From positions 2,914,001 to 2,978,000 of the forward strand of contig CP075497.1 in NCBI GenBank assembly GCA_021613535.1: DNA of 64,000 nt, written 5' to 3'. The position numbers and the translations under genes are program-made. The notes beneath the pieces are model-generated. The model had not been told where the DNA came from. It searched no databases and worked only from the letters and a program-made list of their open reading frames with translations. This DNA is from Adineta vaga (Eukaryota; Rotifera). Each line of letters begins with the position of its first letter. Within the stretch, counting starts at the first letter, position 1. This document shows, piece after piece, positions 49,110-60,987 of the stretch.

Positions 49110-49395
49110 AATCCCTGTGCAATATCACGTCAAGAATAAATGTGATAAAATTTCTCGTTTTTTTTTATTCTTCTTCAATAGTCTCGCATTTATTAGACGA
49201 ATACAAAGTATTAACGAACAGTATTTCTCGTTATTTTTAACCTCTTGTTAACACTCAGCTAGTTAATATTAATACCTATCTATTTTTGTCGATAATCATT
49301 GTTTTACTTTTTATTTTTCTGCTAATTGACCTTTCGTTATTTCGATGATCTATGCAATACAATTTAATTATTTTGTTGTGAAGAAAAATAAAAGT

Positions 49396-50409
49396 TTAAA
49401 AATCAATTCCACGAGCCATTTTTTCTTTTAATAGAATAATATCTTGTAACCATGTTTGACGGAAACGAAATTGATCTGGTTGATGAATTATACTCGTCGT
49501 TTCGAATGCAAATAAAACTTTCACAGGATGATTCTATTCAAACCAAGTTTTTCAAGAAAACAGTTTGTTTGTTTGTTTTTTCAAAGAAAAACTTACCTTT
49601 GCTCTCACTTTTGAAACATCAATGGTAAAATAGATACAAATTGTTTGTCGTGGTATAGGCGATCTTCGTGTTGGGATTGAATAACGTACCTGATTAGATT
49701 GAAATAGAATAGAGGTAACAAAGAGAAATAAAATTTACTCGATAAATATATAAATCATTGAATTCAAGTGATCGTTTTTCAATAAAATCAATTGCATGTA
49801 ACCAACAAAGATCATGACCACCTGGTGCTGTTTTCCATTCCTTTAGAATAAATTATAGATAATTACTATGGTATAGGTAGTTTTTTGAAAGGAAGCAATG
49901 CGTTTGTTTCTAATCAGAAGAGAAAAAAAAAGGATCAGATTTAAACCATAGATAGAATCCTTTTCGTTTTTTTTTGATAAAGAGAAAATAAAATCAAATA
50001 GATTAGTTTTTTTTGTATTCATCTTGTGTGAGTAGATATTTGATTATAACTAACTTTTTCGATATATTCGTAGATTTTTTCTTTACCAACGCTTTCATCT
50101 GTAAATTCAGAAATCTTTGGCCATCGTATCACTACATGTTCCGATGTTCTTGCTTCGTTTTCTAATTCGATAAAACGACCTCTGTCATTTGTATGTTCAG
50201 TATCATTGACATTAACTGTCTGTCTGATATGTGCTGAAGATTGTTGAATGAGTCGATCGACAATACATTTAGCTTCATGAGCTAGTACACTATAATCTTC
50301 CGATGGTCCAGTAGACTGTAAAAAGAATAAAAGAAGATCAAATGAGTATGAGAAGGTATAGATGATTTTAATTACGTGCCACAGGCATGTATACATCGGT
50401 AGCAGCCAT
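49396..50409 (-). CDS. Unrecognised conserved-looking protein of about 203 residues
   Basis: Exons 50315-50055, 49840-49739, 49689-49597 and 49533-49396 join in phase. A short first exon, 50409-50395 (MAATD, donor GAT/GTATAC), is the best start; an alternative is MYTCLWH from 50396. The sequence has acidic and charged N-terminal helices (EDYSVLAHEAKCIVDRLIQQ), then EHVVIRWPKISEFTD, then a beta-rich block (FNDLYIYRVRYSIPTRRS, QTICIYFTID, HPVKVLFAFETTS) and ends LKEKMARGIDF. No signal peptide, membrane span or known motif was seen. The even codon pattern and clean splice phases argue it is real. It diverges from TBC1D22. Confidence 0.6.
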
Positions 50410-50804
50410 TTGTAGCAACTGGAATTGTTCGTTTTTTTCAAGTTTCGTTTGGCATCATCAACAGAGTAACTATGGAGACAGTTCAATGATCCAATTGATA
50501 ATTTTGAGCTTTTTTAAGGAAATAAATCATGAAGAATTTTTCGAAAATATCTTCAGATTTTATTTATCAAACAAATGAAAAAAAAATGCAAATTTAATTG
50601 GATAGTATTTGATCCAATAGAAATATTTCGTGTCATATATACATTAAATTCTTATTTATTGTTTATTTATATTCTATTTTAGTTCTTCTATTAGTTCCTT
50701 ACGACCTTCATTCATTTGTTTTTTGCTTGGCAATTGTATTATCTACAGACTTGTGAAGCTTTTTTTCAAGATTTTTATATCATGTGCTAAGCAATCATTG
50801 TGCA
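50410..50804. other. Divergent promoter region
   Basis: About 395 bp between the unrecognised minus-strand gene and TBC1D22. AT-rich; likely shared promoter. No motif assigned. Confidence 0.4.
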
Positions 50805-53526
50805 ATGTCCAGTAATACGCAACAAACTCTGTGGAAAACAGAACATTCCGTACCCGGAAGGTAAATTCTTCTTAAAATTTTCGTTTTATTTCATGTATTT
50901 AATTGATATAGACCTGTTTTTGGTGCTCAACATCCTCCACTTTCAAAGTACATGAAAAGATTATATTTTTCACATTAATTTGAAATTCTTTTTTTAGAAA
51001 GCCGGTTATACCTAGTTCTTTGATTTTAAAGAAAAAAGAACAAGAGAAATTTAATGAATATTCAATCAATACCGATGATGCTTGGGAAATCGATGATAGA
51101 ACAATGACTTTAAAAATACTTGAAAGTGATAACAATCATGAAGAGGATAATGATAATCATTCACAACTATTAGGCATTTCAAAACAAGTTTGTTCTAGTT
51201 GATTGCTGATGAATTTGTAACCTGATGAATTGATTCTCGTTTTAGACAGTCGATGAAGTTGCATCAAGAGTCATACAAGAACATAAATCGAAAATTCAAT
51301 CAAATCAAGTGACACTTGACGCATCCGCTGGTAAAGAAAAATACCATTTTCAAATTTATTCAACCGAATTCCTAAAGAAATTTTCATTTCCACTGACTTA
51401 TGAAAAACATCTTACCCAATGATTTCACTTCTGTGCTTTCATTTTGAAAAGGAAATTGAATTTTGATCGAAGAGAGCATATCAATGATGTCATGTTCATA
51501 CTAGAATAAGATTATCTCATTCCGGATAAGTCTCATTATCTTCATTTCCGGTATGTTGGCTCGTTTCGTAGTTCTAATACTATCATGCACTTGTTCAGGA
51601 AACGATAGTTCTATTCAGGAAGTTGTTTTTTCGTGAGAGATATGACCAATTAACATATACTTTCCTTTTCATTTGCTCTCAAAATGAATTAGAAGATGGT
51701 TTAGTATAGATGATCTCTTCAATTCTAGTTCGAAGACCCACGATTGGAACAAATACAAACACAACTTCTTGTCCAGGCATTGGTCGACGTGTTGGAAATT
51801 ATCCAAATATTAAACCCTTAGTACCTATTCGATACAATACAACTACGAATAATAATAATAATAATAATAATTCAACTTCTTCTTCGAATACAATAAATAA
51901 TCTTCGATCGAATGTTTTTACAAAATCTGATATCGAAGTTCAAAAAGAAAATAAATTTAAACAACTCATTGAACAATCTAATGTTGATTTGAGTATGAAT
52001 CGATTCTATATTGATAACCAACATCCTTTTTGAAATATTTTTCTCATTTAGATGAACTTCGTAAAGCAAGTTGGAATGGTATTCCTAAACAGTATCGTGC
52101 ACAAGCTTGGAAATTACTCTGTGTATATTTTAAACTCTTTCATTCGTTTTTGTTTTTGTATTTAATTGAATACAATTTTTTAGGGTTATTTACCAGCTAA
52201 AACTGAACGACGTGAAGATACATTAACAAGAAAACGCGACGAATATTGGTCTTATGTTAGTCAATATTATCATACACGTACAGAAATCGAACATCAAGAT
52301 ACATTTCGACAGGTATGCATTCCTATTCTAAATGAATAGTGATCGATAAAGGAATAAACAAAGTTCTGACTCTGCTGTCCCTAGGCGATAATAATCTTTT
52401 AGAATATGAAATGAATTTTTCATGTAATAAATCATTTTCATATCTTTGACTAAGCCTTACAAAATCTTATCTATCTCATTCTCTAATCCATCTAAGTGCT
52501 TTTCTTTCTTCGAGAAGAATCTTTCTAAGTGCAGCCGACAATGAATTCTTCACCAAATGGAAAGAAAATTAAGGAATTATTTCTTATTTAGATTCATATA
52601 GATATTCCACGAATGAATCCATTGATGCCAATATTTCAACAGATAGTCGTACAAGAATTATTCGAACGTATTCTATTTATATGGGCTATTCGTCATCCAG
52701 CAAGTGGTTATGTTCAAGGAATAAATGATCTTGTCACACCATTTTTTGTTGTTTTTCTCTCGGAATTTATCGATAATGGTAGGATTGAAAGAGACAAAAT
52801 AGAACGAAATTAACTTTCGTTTATATTAGATTTTGAAATCGAAAATTTTGATATCAGTTCATTGCCGGAACAAAATAGAAAAATTGTTGAAGCTGATAGT
52901 TTTTGGGCAACATCACATCTACTTGAAGGTATTCAAGATAATTATACATTTGCTCAACCCGGTATTCAATATAAAGTTCGTACACTTGAAGAACTTGTTA
53001 AACGCATTGATGGTTTGTTTAAAGCAGAAAAAAAGTTATTTCCGAATCAAATTCGTTCTATCTCTTTAGATCCATTGTATCGTCATTTGAAAGATCAACA
53101 TATTGAATTCTTACAATTCGCTTTCCGATGGATGAATAATCTATTAATGAGAGAATTTCCTGTACGATGTACTATTCGTCTATGGGATACTTATCTCGTA
53201 TGAAATTCATTTGATTTAGAAGATAAATTATACAAATTTGTTTTAGTCGGAACAAAATGGATTTTCTCAATTTCATTTGTATATATGTGCCGCATTTCTT
53301 GTTCGTTTTTCCAAAGATCTTCTACGTGAAAAAGACTTTCAGGTAAACGAGAAAATCACACAAACCAAATTTGATATTGATTTTCAATTTTTCTCAGGGG
53401 ATTCTTCTTCTTCTTCAAAATCTACCAACACATTCATGGACGAGCAATGATATAAGTATATTAACTGCTGAAGCTTATCAATTAAAGGTTATGTTTGCCA
53501 ATGCACCACGACATTTGTCAAGCTAG
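50805..53526 (+). CDS. TBC1D22: TBC1D22-type Rab GTPase-activating protein
   Basis: Ten exons join in phase to 524 residues (human TBC1D22A 517): 50805-50860, 50998-51187, 51246-51330, 51729-51992, 52052-52122, 52184-52312, 52592-52778, 52830-53197, 53247-53342, 53398-53526. The N-terminus has the NTDDAWE block of the family and a Thr/Asn-rich linker. The TBC domain shows LRKASWNGIPKQYRAQAWKL, IHIDIPRM with the catalytic Arg finger, RHPASGYVQGINDLVTPFFV with the Gln finger, NYTFAQPGIQ, FAFRWMNNLLMREFP, IRLWDTY and LPTHSW. Both catalytic fingers are intact, so GAP activity is expected; the Golgi Rab target is known only for relatives. Confidence 0.95.
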
Positions 53527-54768
53527 TGAACAGTTTTTATTTCTATTCAAATCTCGTTCATTTATTATATCTAGGTTATTATTATTATTATCATATGCTT
53601 ATAAAATCATTTATCCTTTTCGGAAAGATTTTTCGTGATATTTTCTTATCTTTCATGAGATTCTTTGAAACTAATCTCTAGGAATACTCCTATGAAATGA
53701 TGATTTTCTTTTTTCCTTCTGTTTTTTTTCTTCTCTCTTGTTATTTGAGCATTTATGCCAATATTGAATTAATTGATTGTTAAATGATCAGAGGATTTTT
53801 TGTATGTAAATACGATGGGAAAAGAAAGGAATATATAAATATATATCTATACTCATATTTAGTGTTTTCTTTTCTTTTGCGACAATGATTTTCATGAGGT
53901 TTGCGTGTTAAGAATAATTATTTGTTATCATAAAAACGATGTTCGTTTCTTGGGGAGTAGACTGTCTTAAGGGAATCTCTTATATATATTCAAGAAGAAA
54001 AATAGAATTTGTGATTTTTCTGTAGTCTAATTAGCTGTTGAGATGGAAAGAAATGAGAAACTCGAACATTCCTAGGTTATCTGAAAGGTTAATTGCTTGT
54101 CGATATTATTTATTTCTCTTTTTCAGATTATTTACATGCTTGATTAAACAAATAATATAAACATGATTATGATACTTTTTCTTTCGCATTGGCAAGTTTT
54201 TTAATGAGAGTAAAGTTGATAGCGAACGAAAGAATAATCATGATCAATTGCTATCAAGAATTACTTGTTCATATTTGTCGATTCATGTAAGCGTGAAAAG
54301 ATTATCCCTAACGGCGTTGTCAATGACGAGACATAAGCAAGAAAGAAAAAGAAAAGAAAAGAAAAGCAAGACGAGAAGAAGAAGAAAACTAAGCTGGATG
54401 TTTGGAAAATGAGCTTACTGTTCGTTTGTTACACTTCCTCTTGAAGAAAAAAGAAAGAAAGAAAAAATGATCACCTTTCTTCCTCTTCTGTCTTGAAATA
54501 AAAAACCCGAGGAAGGAAAAGAAGAAGATGAAGAGAAAAAACGCACAGAAACCTGTGAATGTTCACTAGTTACACACTGGAAAAAAAAGATGTGTAAGAT
54601 TCTTTTTATTCTCTACTATTTTGAAAGTGTTTTTTAGATAGAAAAAAAAACTTTTTTTCCTCTCTTTATATTAGTCAATCTCTTATAAATTGTAAGTAGG
54701 TAAGTAAAATATACGTGTATGTATGTATGTTATTGGAATAATTTCATTATTTATTTAGTAAAGCAAAT
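53527..54768. other. Intergenic region, no gene seen
   Basis: TBC1D22 3' flank, then purine-rich stretches (54330-54560). A TTTATTTAG acceptor-like site ends about 10 nt before the G gamma ATG, so a 5' UTR intron of that gene probably lies here. Confidence 0.45.
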
Positions 54769-54972
54769 ATGTCAACACTTGCTAATAAACAAAAATTAGT
54801 TGAACAATTACGAGCTGAAGCGAATATTGAACGTGTTAAAGTGTCTGTTGTATGCAAAGATTTAATTAAATTTTGTCAAGATCATGAAAGTGGTGATGTT
54901 TTGGTTCGTGGTTGGGCTGGTTTTGCTAAAGAAAATCCGTTCAAAGAAAAACAAGGTTGTGTTACTTTATGA
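54769..54972 (+). CDS. Heterotrimeric G-protein gamma subunit
   Basis: A frame of 67 residues, the family length. ANKQKLVEQLRAEANIERVKVSVVCKDLIKFC is the N-terminal helix that forms a coiled coil with G beta. ENPFKEKQGCVTL ends with the NPF turn and a CaaX box (CVTL). A final Leu predicts geranylgeranylation of the Cys. It acts at the inner plasma membrane as an obligate G beta partner and fits a window with several GPCRs, though linkage proves nothing. The coding part looks single-exon; an upstream acceptor suggests a 5' UTR intron. Confidence 0.93.
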   Translation: MSTLANKQKLVEQLRAEANIERVKVSVVCKDLIKFCQDHESGDVLVRGWAGFAKENPFKEKQGCVTL

Positions 54973-55265
54973 CTAAGATATATTGTGCTATTTATCTACA
55001 TAGTCAAGTATATACTTGGCATGTTAACTCGTTATTTGCATCGTAATTGGTATTGAACAAAACAATTTGGAATTCTTTCTTTTCTAGCGTGTGTGCAATC
55101 TCGAAATATACGTTTCATTTCAGCTCTTATCGTTTTCTATCATCTTTTCTATGTTGTGGAGTGTTAATCTTCTTATTCTTCTTCGTTTGTTGCTTCTTGT
55201 CTTCTTTTTGATGTTATAATTAATAATATTAATAAGAAAAACAAATAATCAAAATGAAAACCGAT

Positions 55266-56290
55266 TTATCTTCGTCGTTTTAATCGTTCATGCAATAAAG
55301 TAACGACTTCTTTTCGAGCTTGATAATGAAAACGAATGGATGAAGTATTCAATTTCCTAAAAGTGACATAAAAAGAAATTATAATTCAAAAGAAACATAA
55401 TGAATCTTTAGAAAACTTTACCATCCATGATCTTTATGTACAGCTGTATACGATTCATTAGTTCTATTAACACGTTCTGTATCAGATGGATCGATCATAT
55501 AAAGATAATCTATTCCAAAATTATCGAACATTCCTTCGATCGAAACACGTCGTGGTTCGAAATCTGCAGAAGTAGGGAAAGTCCATTCAATTTCAAGATA
55601 ATCAACTAATGCAAGACTTCGATCAGCAATCATTTTCTCTAGAATGGCTATTTCAGCTCCGTCAACAGTAAATTTAATGTAAAGATAGTTTTCTGGTTTA
55701 AAATTTTTCAATAACCATTGAGAGAAATCAATAGCATGAACATAAGATGTAGAATTTTGATCAATTCTGGACTTTTGTCCTCTCTCAATTGCATATTGAA
55801 CTCTATCATTCTTTGTCCATGCAGCTAGATTGTGAATAGTTTTAGGTATCGATGTTGATTGTTCTTGTTTAGATTTACATGCGGCATAATTGATTGGATC
55901 AGGTTCAAATGCAATAATCGTAAGATTTCTTGTTTGTAAGATTTGTTCTTCTGAATGAAAATGAATAAACTGTTCAATATCTCGTCCATCGAAACATCCT
56001 AAATCAATGTAATAAAATTGATCATTTGTCTGAGTCTTGTTTATTTGAAGATAACGTTCATAATCATAGTAGAACGTTTTTTCTGAACCAGATATTTCTT
56101 TCATTGAATTACTTTTTTTCATATATGTGAAGATTAGTTGATCTTCATGACGAAAGAAATTGATTGCACTTAAAACATAAATAAATATTCCTAGAGTTAA
56201 AAGAACATTCAATAAGAACGATCTTGAAGATGAGAATGATAAAATATACGATGATCTTTTTGTTGGTAAATGATTATATTGCCTATACAT
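55266..56290 (-). CDS. FkbM-family methyltransferase, type II membrane protein
   Basis: Exons 56290-55422 and 55356-55266 join in phase to 319 residues. A short cytosolic N-terminus is followed by one membrane anchor (FLLNVLLTLGIFIYVLSAIN), so the enzyme probably faces the Golgi lumen. The domain has YYIDLGCFDGRD (SAM-binding glycine motif), IIAFEPDPINYAACK (acidic residue that holds the SAM ribose), NLAAWTKNDRV and LYIKFTVDGAEIAILEKM, the FkbM DxEGxE-type motif in a variant form (VDGAE). N-glycosylation sites support a lumenal position. O-methylation of glycans is known for some relatives; the substrate here is unknown. Confidence 0.85.
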
Positions 56291-57612
56291 TGGAACGAAA
56301 AATCTTATGATACTATATAGGAATAACGAAGAATTGAATTAAAAACATTCGTTTTGTGCCATACCTTTGTTAACTCAATGAAAAAAAGAGAAAGAGAGAC
56401 AAATGAAATGACGAATATACACTCGGATTATCTATATAAACATCAATTATTTTCCAGTCGCACCACCGAGCAAGAACAATTAGCGAAATATGCTATGATT
56501 TTGATTGTTTGTCAGGTTATTTAATAGGGAGTTGATGATGCAAAGCGAGATGGAAAATAATCAAGAGACATTTCTACCGAGATAGTAGGAACATACCTTT
56601 TTCTACCTATTGAAAACCAATCGATTACAGAGAAAAATAATTATTTCCTGAAAAAAACCTAGTCGTTATTACTAATTTTCTCTTGATAAATAGTCCATGA
56701 GTAATAAACAAAAAACGAGTATCGAACAGTTAACGTTTTGTCTTCTTATATCAATCAAATATCTTTTGCATTACAATGAATCATTAGATACATATATGAA
56801 ACTACATACATGTAGTACTTTTTTCGTTTTCTACACGACTGATTTACATGAGTTAACATATATATAAAGGTACTGCTACCGTACAAACAACTTTGATATG
56901 TTTTCTCTTATGAGATGTCTGTACAGATATGGTCTGATTTTTAAAACAAAACGATGAAGAAATCTAGCAATAATTATCTTGAAAGATACTTTATTACAAT
57001 GGAAATTAAAGACAAATAGAAAGGGTAATGAACAATTCTATTCTCTTCATCACTTCCACTTGTATATAACGACGCTTTTCCGTCTTGTTTTTTCTTTCAT
57101 TCGACTCAGCTATTGATTTTGTGTTCTCACTATATTTATCTTCATTTAGGGGCGTTTGTATTTCCGTTTTTACCTCTGATGGTGCAGATGACGTTTCGGT
57201 TTAATCCTGTTCTATGGTTGACTCATTGATGTTTTTCTCAACATCGGACGTACGTACACTCTAACAAAAAAGGGTTTATACCAAACCTATAAAGGATCTG
57301 ACCGCGGGTACACGCTCCGAACCTCACTTCGTTTCGCGAGATGAAGGTTTCGTATGAAACTTTTATCTAAATTCTGACAAAAATGGTTTCGTACACAAGG
57401 TTCAGTACGAAACTTTTACCGGAAAAAATATGAAAGGTTTTGAAGTGATAGTTCAGTATCGAACCTTTCTAGGAAAAATTTAAAAAGGTTCGGTACAAAT
57501 GGTTTTGTACAATACTCCTTTTAACAATGTCGAAATAAACTATTCGTTGAGATGGGTGGGTGTGGGTGTGGGTACTACATCTATCTAGCACCCACAACCA
57601 CACCCAAATTGT
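56291..57612. other. Intergenic region with a degenerate palindromic repeat cluster
   Basis: AT-rich DNA with no supported gene up to about 57260, then the repeat cluster listed separately, then a GTGGGTGTGGGTGTGGGT stretch near 57554-57571 with a rough inverted copy at 57590-57608. Confidence 0.45.
57271..57521. repeat. Cluster of degenerate GGTTTCGTACGAAACC-like palindromes
   Basis: At least five related units occur in about 250 bp, each close to a palindrome of the form GGTTYnGTACnRAACC: GGTTTATACCAAACC (57271), GGTTTCGTATGAAAC (57346), GGTTCAGTACGAAAC (57401), GTTCAGTATCGAACC (57451) and GGTTCGGTACAAATGG (57489). Spacing is 40-55 bp. It may be a decayed satellite or MITE. Confidence 0.6.
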
Positions 57613-58458
57613 GTATTAACTCTTGTTATTTTCCTTCAAAATGAATATCGTCGATCACCATGTACAATTTATATAATAACAAAAACCATCTATGATATCA
57701 TTGGATTATTTATTATAGTATTTACTTGTTCATATACAGCTTTTACAGGTATAGATTTAAGTCAAGCAAATGAAATTTGTTGTAAAATGCGAATAAGTTT
57801 ATTATATGTTACTGTATTTGGTTCACTTGGTTGTATATGTTTAACAGGATTTGATCGATGGGTGTCAACATCTCGTAGTGTTAGAAGACGAAATTTAAGT
57901 TCAAAATGTAATACATTTTATGCTATTTTGATTTTATTTATCATTTCAATTCTATGTGATGGTATGCTAATGTTTATTACCGCAAGATTAACAGAACAAC
58001 CACGATCTTGTGGATTTATAAAACCTTCTTATGCTGATTATGGAAGTTTTTTCTTTTTTCCAGTCATCTTTGGAATATCACCTGTGATTATACCATTGCT
58101 ATTTGTTATATTAAATTATAAAAATGTTTGTACAGTACAAACTCGTTTAAATCGTTTTGAAAAACAATTTACTCGAATGATTATATTACAATTAATTGCT
58201 TTAATATTAGCATCTATTCCATATGCAATCTATTATCTTTATATGGGATTTACACGACGTTTAATTAAAGATTCATTACGTCTTGCACAAGAAAATATAG
58301 CATCAATTATTGTTCGACATTTATTTTGTATGAATTAAACATATAGTTTCTATATATTTGTTTTATCATTAAGTGAAGTATGCAAAACATTACAAAGAAT
58401 AATTTTATGTATTGTTTGTCGACCAGATGAAATTCAAATAACAACAAGATCAGTTTAA
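57613..58458 (+). pseudogene. 5'-truncated GPCR pseudogene
   Basis: The frame runs from TM1's last residues (VLTLVIFLQNEYRRSPCTIY) through TM2, TM3 with TGFDRWVSTSRSVRRR, TM4-TM6 and into TM7. The start of TM1 and the N-terminus are missing; simple-repeat DNA lies in their place. In TM7 an in-frame TAA (58336-58338) interrupts a sequence that continues in the same frame (TYSFYIFVLSLSEVCK ... ITTRSV) to a second stop at 58456. A single base change from a Tyr codon would explain it. It belongs to the same family as the intact GPCR at 34209. The otherwise open frame suggests recent decay. Confidence 0.75.
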
Positions 58459-59131
58459 AATGGCAATTGATAAATTGATCCACTCATCAATAAATAAAAG
58501 TGTTGGTAGTGACAAAGTCATTTACAGTTATATTCAAGTTGTCAACGAAGTAATTAAAGAAAACGAACAATGAAGTTGTTGTTTTTTTTTATAAAGAAGT
58601 AAAGATATTGTCTTATCTAATTTGTCTCCCTGTTAGATACTTCTTTCTCATATATTACTTGTATTTTTTCAGTCTTTTAAGAATATAATCAACATTCTCG
58701 TTTACAAAGCTGAGAAAGATCTTCAACTTTTCATATAAAATTCTTTTAATTATTAAGTCTATACAAGTTTAAAGATAATAAATTCTGTTATCTTGGTTCA
58801 AAAATACCATTAAAAGAAAAAGTTTTGTAATACTTTTATTATTTCAACTTTTTCAATTTTGAGAAAAAACTGTCGGGAATATCTATTGTATTTTTGCATT
58901 TCACGTATTTATCTGTCGGAAAAGATCGATGATATTCATGTTGAAAATATGTTTTTATAAATTCTTTGTGAAAGTTATATCGTTTTGTGAAGAAAAGACT
59001 GTTGTCAAACCAGTCATTATACATTCGTATATGTATATATGTATGCACATGTGTATATGTATCCTTCTTCTTTTCTTTTCTATTACTATACATACAACGG
59101 TTAAACTATCGAAAGATATACAAAGGAAAAA
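58459..59131. other. Intergenic region, no gene seen
   Basis: AT-rich, with GTATATGTATATATGTATGC-type repeats at about 59025-59060 just before the NTAN1-like gene. No coding region recognised. Confidence 0.4.
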
Positions 59132-60987
59132 ATGACGTCTAATCCAATAAATGACATTGAAATGAATTTTTATGGTACTGCAACTGATGCTTTAGCAACA
59201 TTAGGTGTAGGACCATGTGTCGGTTTTGTTGTTTTATTGGATCAAGGTCAACTTATTTTTATCGAACATCGAGGTCCTGACCGTTGTCCATCTAAAATGA
59301 ATTTGGACAATGTTCGTATGTGTTTAGAAGAAGTTGCCAGCCATGTCACTACGGCATTATCATCGTCAATCATAACGTAAGTTCATTAAATATAATATCT
59401 AAAAAATAAAATGCTAATCATCAGTTCATTTAAATTGCTTTCTTCACATACTTTTAACTTTATTTTATACGCAAATTTTGTTTTTCTTACAAATTATACA
59501 GAATATCAAATAAATGATTATTAATTGGTTTGAAACTTTGAATTTCTTGAAATTTGATAAAAAGACCGGAGTTTTTAATATAAACTTTCATAAATATTCT
59601 AATTTAAATCCTCTCCAAATGATTTAGAAAAAACGATTCTTTAGCAAAAACGACAACGAAGTGTTCTCTCTTTCATTCTTTGTCTTTTCAATACGTATAC
59701 ATGCGTACATATATATATGTACGCATGTATACGTATTGAAAAGACAAAGAATGAAAGAGAGAACACTTCGTTGTCGTTTTTGCTAAAGAATCGTTTTTTC
59801 TAAATCATTTGGAGAGGATTTAAATTAGAATATTTATGAAAGTTTATATTAAAAATTTCGGTTTTAATTGATTCTCTTATTTATAGAAATGTTTGGATAT
59901 TTGGTGGAGTGAGTGATAATAAAATGGATTACGAGGGTTTTCAAGAAAACATCGAAAAAATCATTAAATCATCTCCTGATAATGCTTTTTTTAAACATAT
60001 AAAACACAGTGATGTTTGTTTTAATTTTGGAGCTGAAAATCCAGAGAACGGTGAAGCTTACATTGACTTGATTGTGGATGTAAATTTGAAACAAAACCAT
60101 ACTATCATTTATGTTGTTCAAACTGTGAAAAAATTTCTAGAATCAGATGCAACAACTATTAGAGTTCTGGCAATTGATATTAATAAGAGCAAATGTTACT
60201 TCATGGTTGATATTTCGAATATAGAAAATAATCAAAGTAAAGTCAAATAATTTGATTTAATCGTTTCAAAATAATAATAATGCGATGGATGAATTGAGAA
60301 TTCGTAATATCAGCCTTAATATTAGTATAGAAAGAATAATATCTTGAAATAGTTCATACTATTCAACCTTTTTTAGACAAAACAGTGGACGAAATTATGT
60401 TTATTAACGAAAGTACTTTACGCTTTCGTTCACGTGTTGATCTTCTTAACGCTGAAGAATTAAAAGATGATATGGCAACACAATTATTCAACTCTGCAAA
60501 AGAATTGTTAAGCAAAGCACTAGTTGATGAAAAGCATCAAACAAGTATAATAACCAAGGTAAATTTCTCCTATCCTTAAGTTATTGATTGAATTTACTAA
60601 TAGACTAAATCTTGTATCTTTAAATATCTCTTTCCTTACACATGTAAATATGCATGAAGAAGCAGAAGACTTATTTTTACATTTCTCAATAATCACAACT
60701 ATACTTATTTATCTATTGAAAGAGCAAATTACTTCAATTACTCTACTCATAGTTTCTTTTCTAATCATATAATAGATTACCAACTAAAATTAATCAAAAT
60801 AATCAGTTAATATAATCGAACAAGATACTAATCGAATCAATACGAGATTTGATTTGCTCAGAATCTATTTTTTGCCAGACCTATATACTTAACCATTATC
60901 ATGTCATAATTGTTTTCCAATATTATTTTGTAGGATGATGAAAATGACGATAAAGATACATTTGATTCAAATTTTGTTATGCATTGA
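59132..60987 (+). CDS. NTAN1/CheD-like amidohydrolase (candidate N-terminal Asn amidase)
   Basis: Exons 59132-59376, 59887-60236, 60377-60558 and 60934-60987 join in phase to 276 residues. ALATLGVGPCVGFVVL places Cys29 six residues after Thr23, and IEHRGPD places His46 seventeen residues after the Cys. That Thr-Cys-His spacing matches bacterial CheD deamidases, and the Cys-His spacing of 17 matches eukaryotic NTAN1. Later VWIFGGVSDNK corresponds to VHLVGGFSDDR of NTAN1, and RVLAIDINKSKCYF to its closing strand. NTAN1 converts N-terminal Asn to Asp in the Arg/N-degron pathway. The match is from memory of family patterns and is weak outside the motifs. The C-terminus is acidic. Intron 1 holds a large palindrome. 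Confidence 0.55.
59572..59855. repeat. Perfect 284-bp palindrome with no spacer
   Basis: The two 142-nt arms (59572-59713 and 59714-59855) are exact reverse complements with no loop; the centre is CATATATATATG. Complementarity continues with a few mismatches outward to about 59562 and 59865. It lies wholly within intron 1 of the NTAN1-like gene, 21-31 bp from the 3' splice site. Confidence 0.95.
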
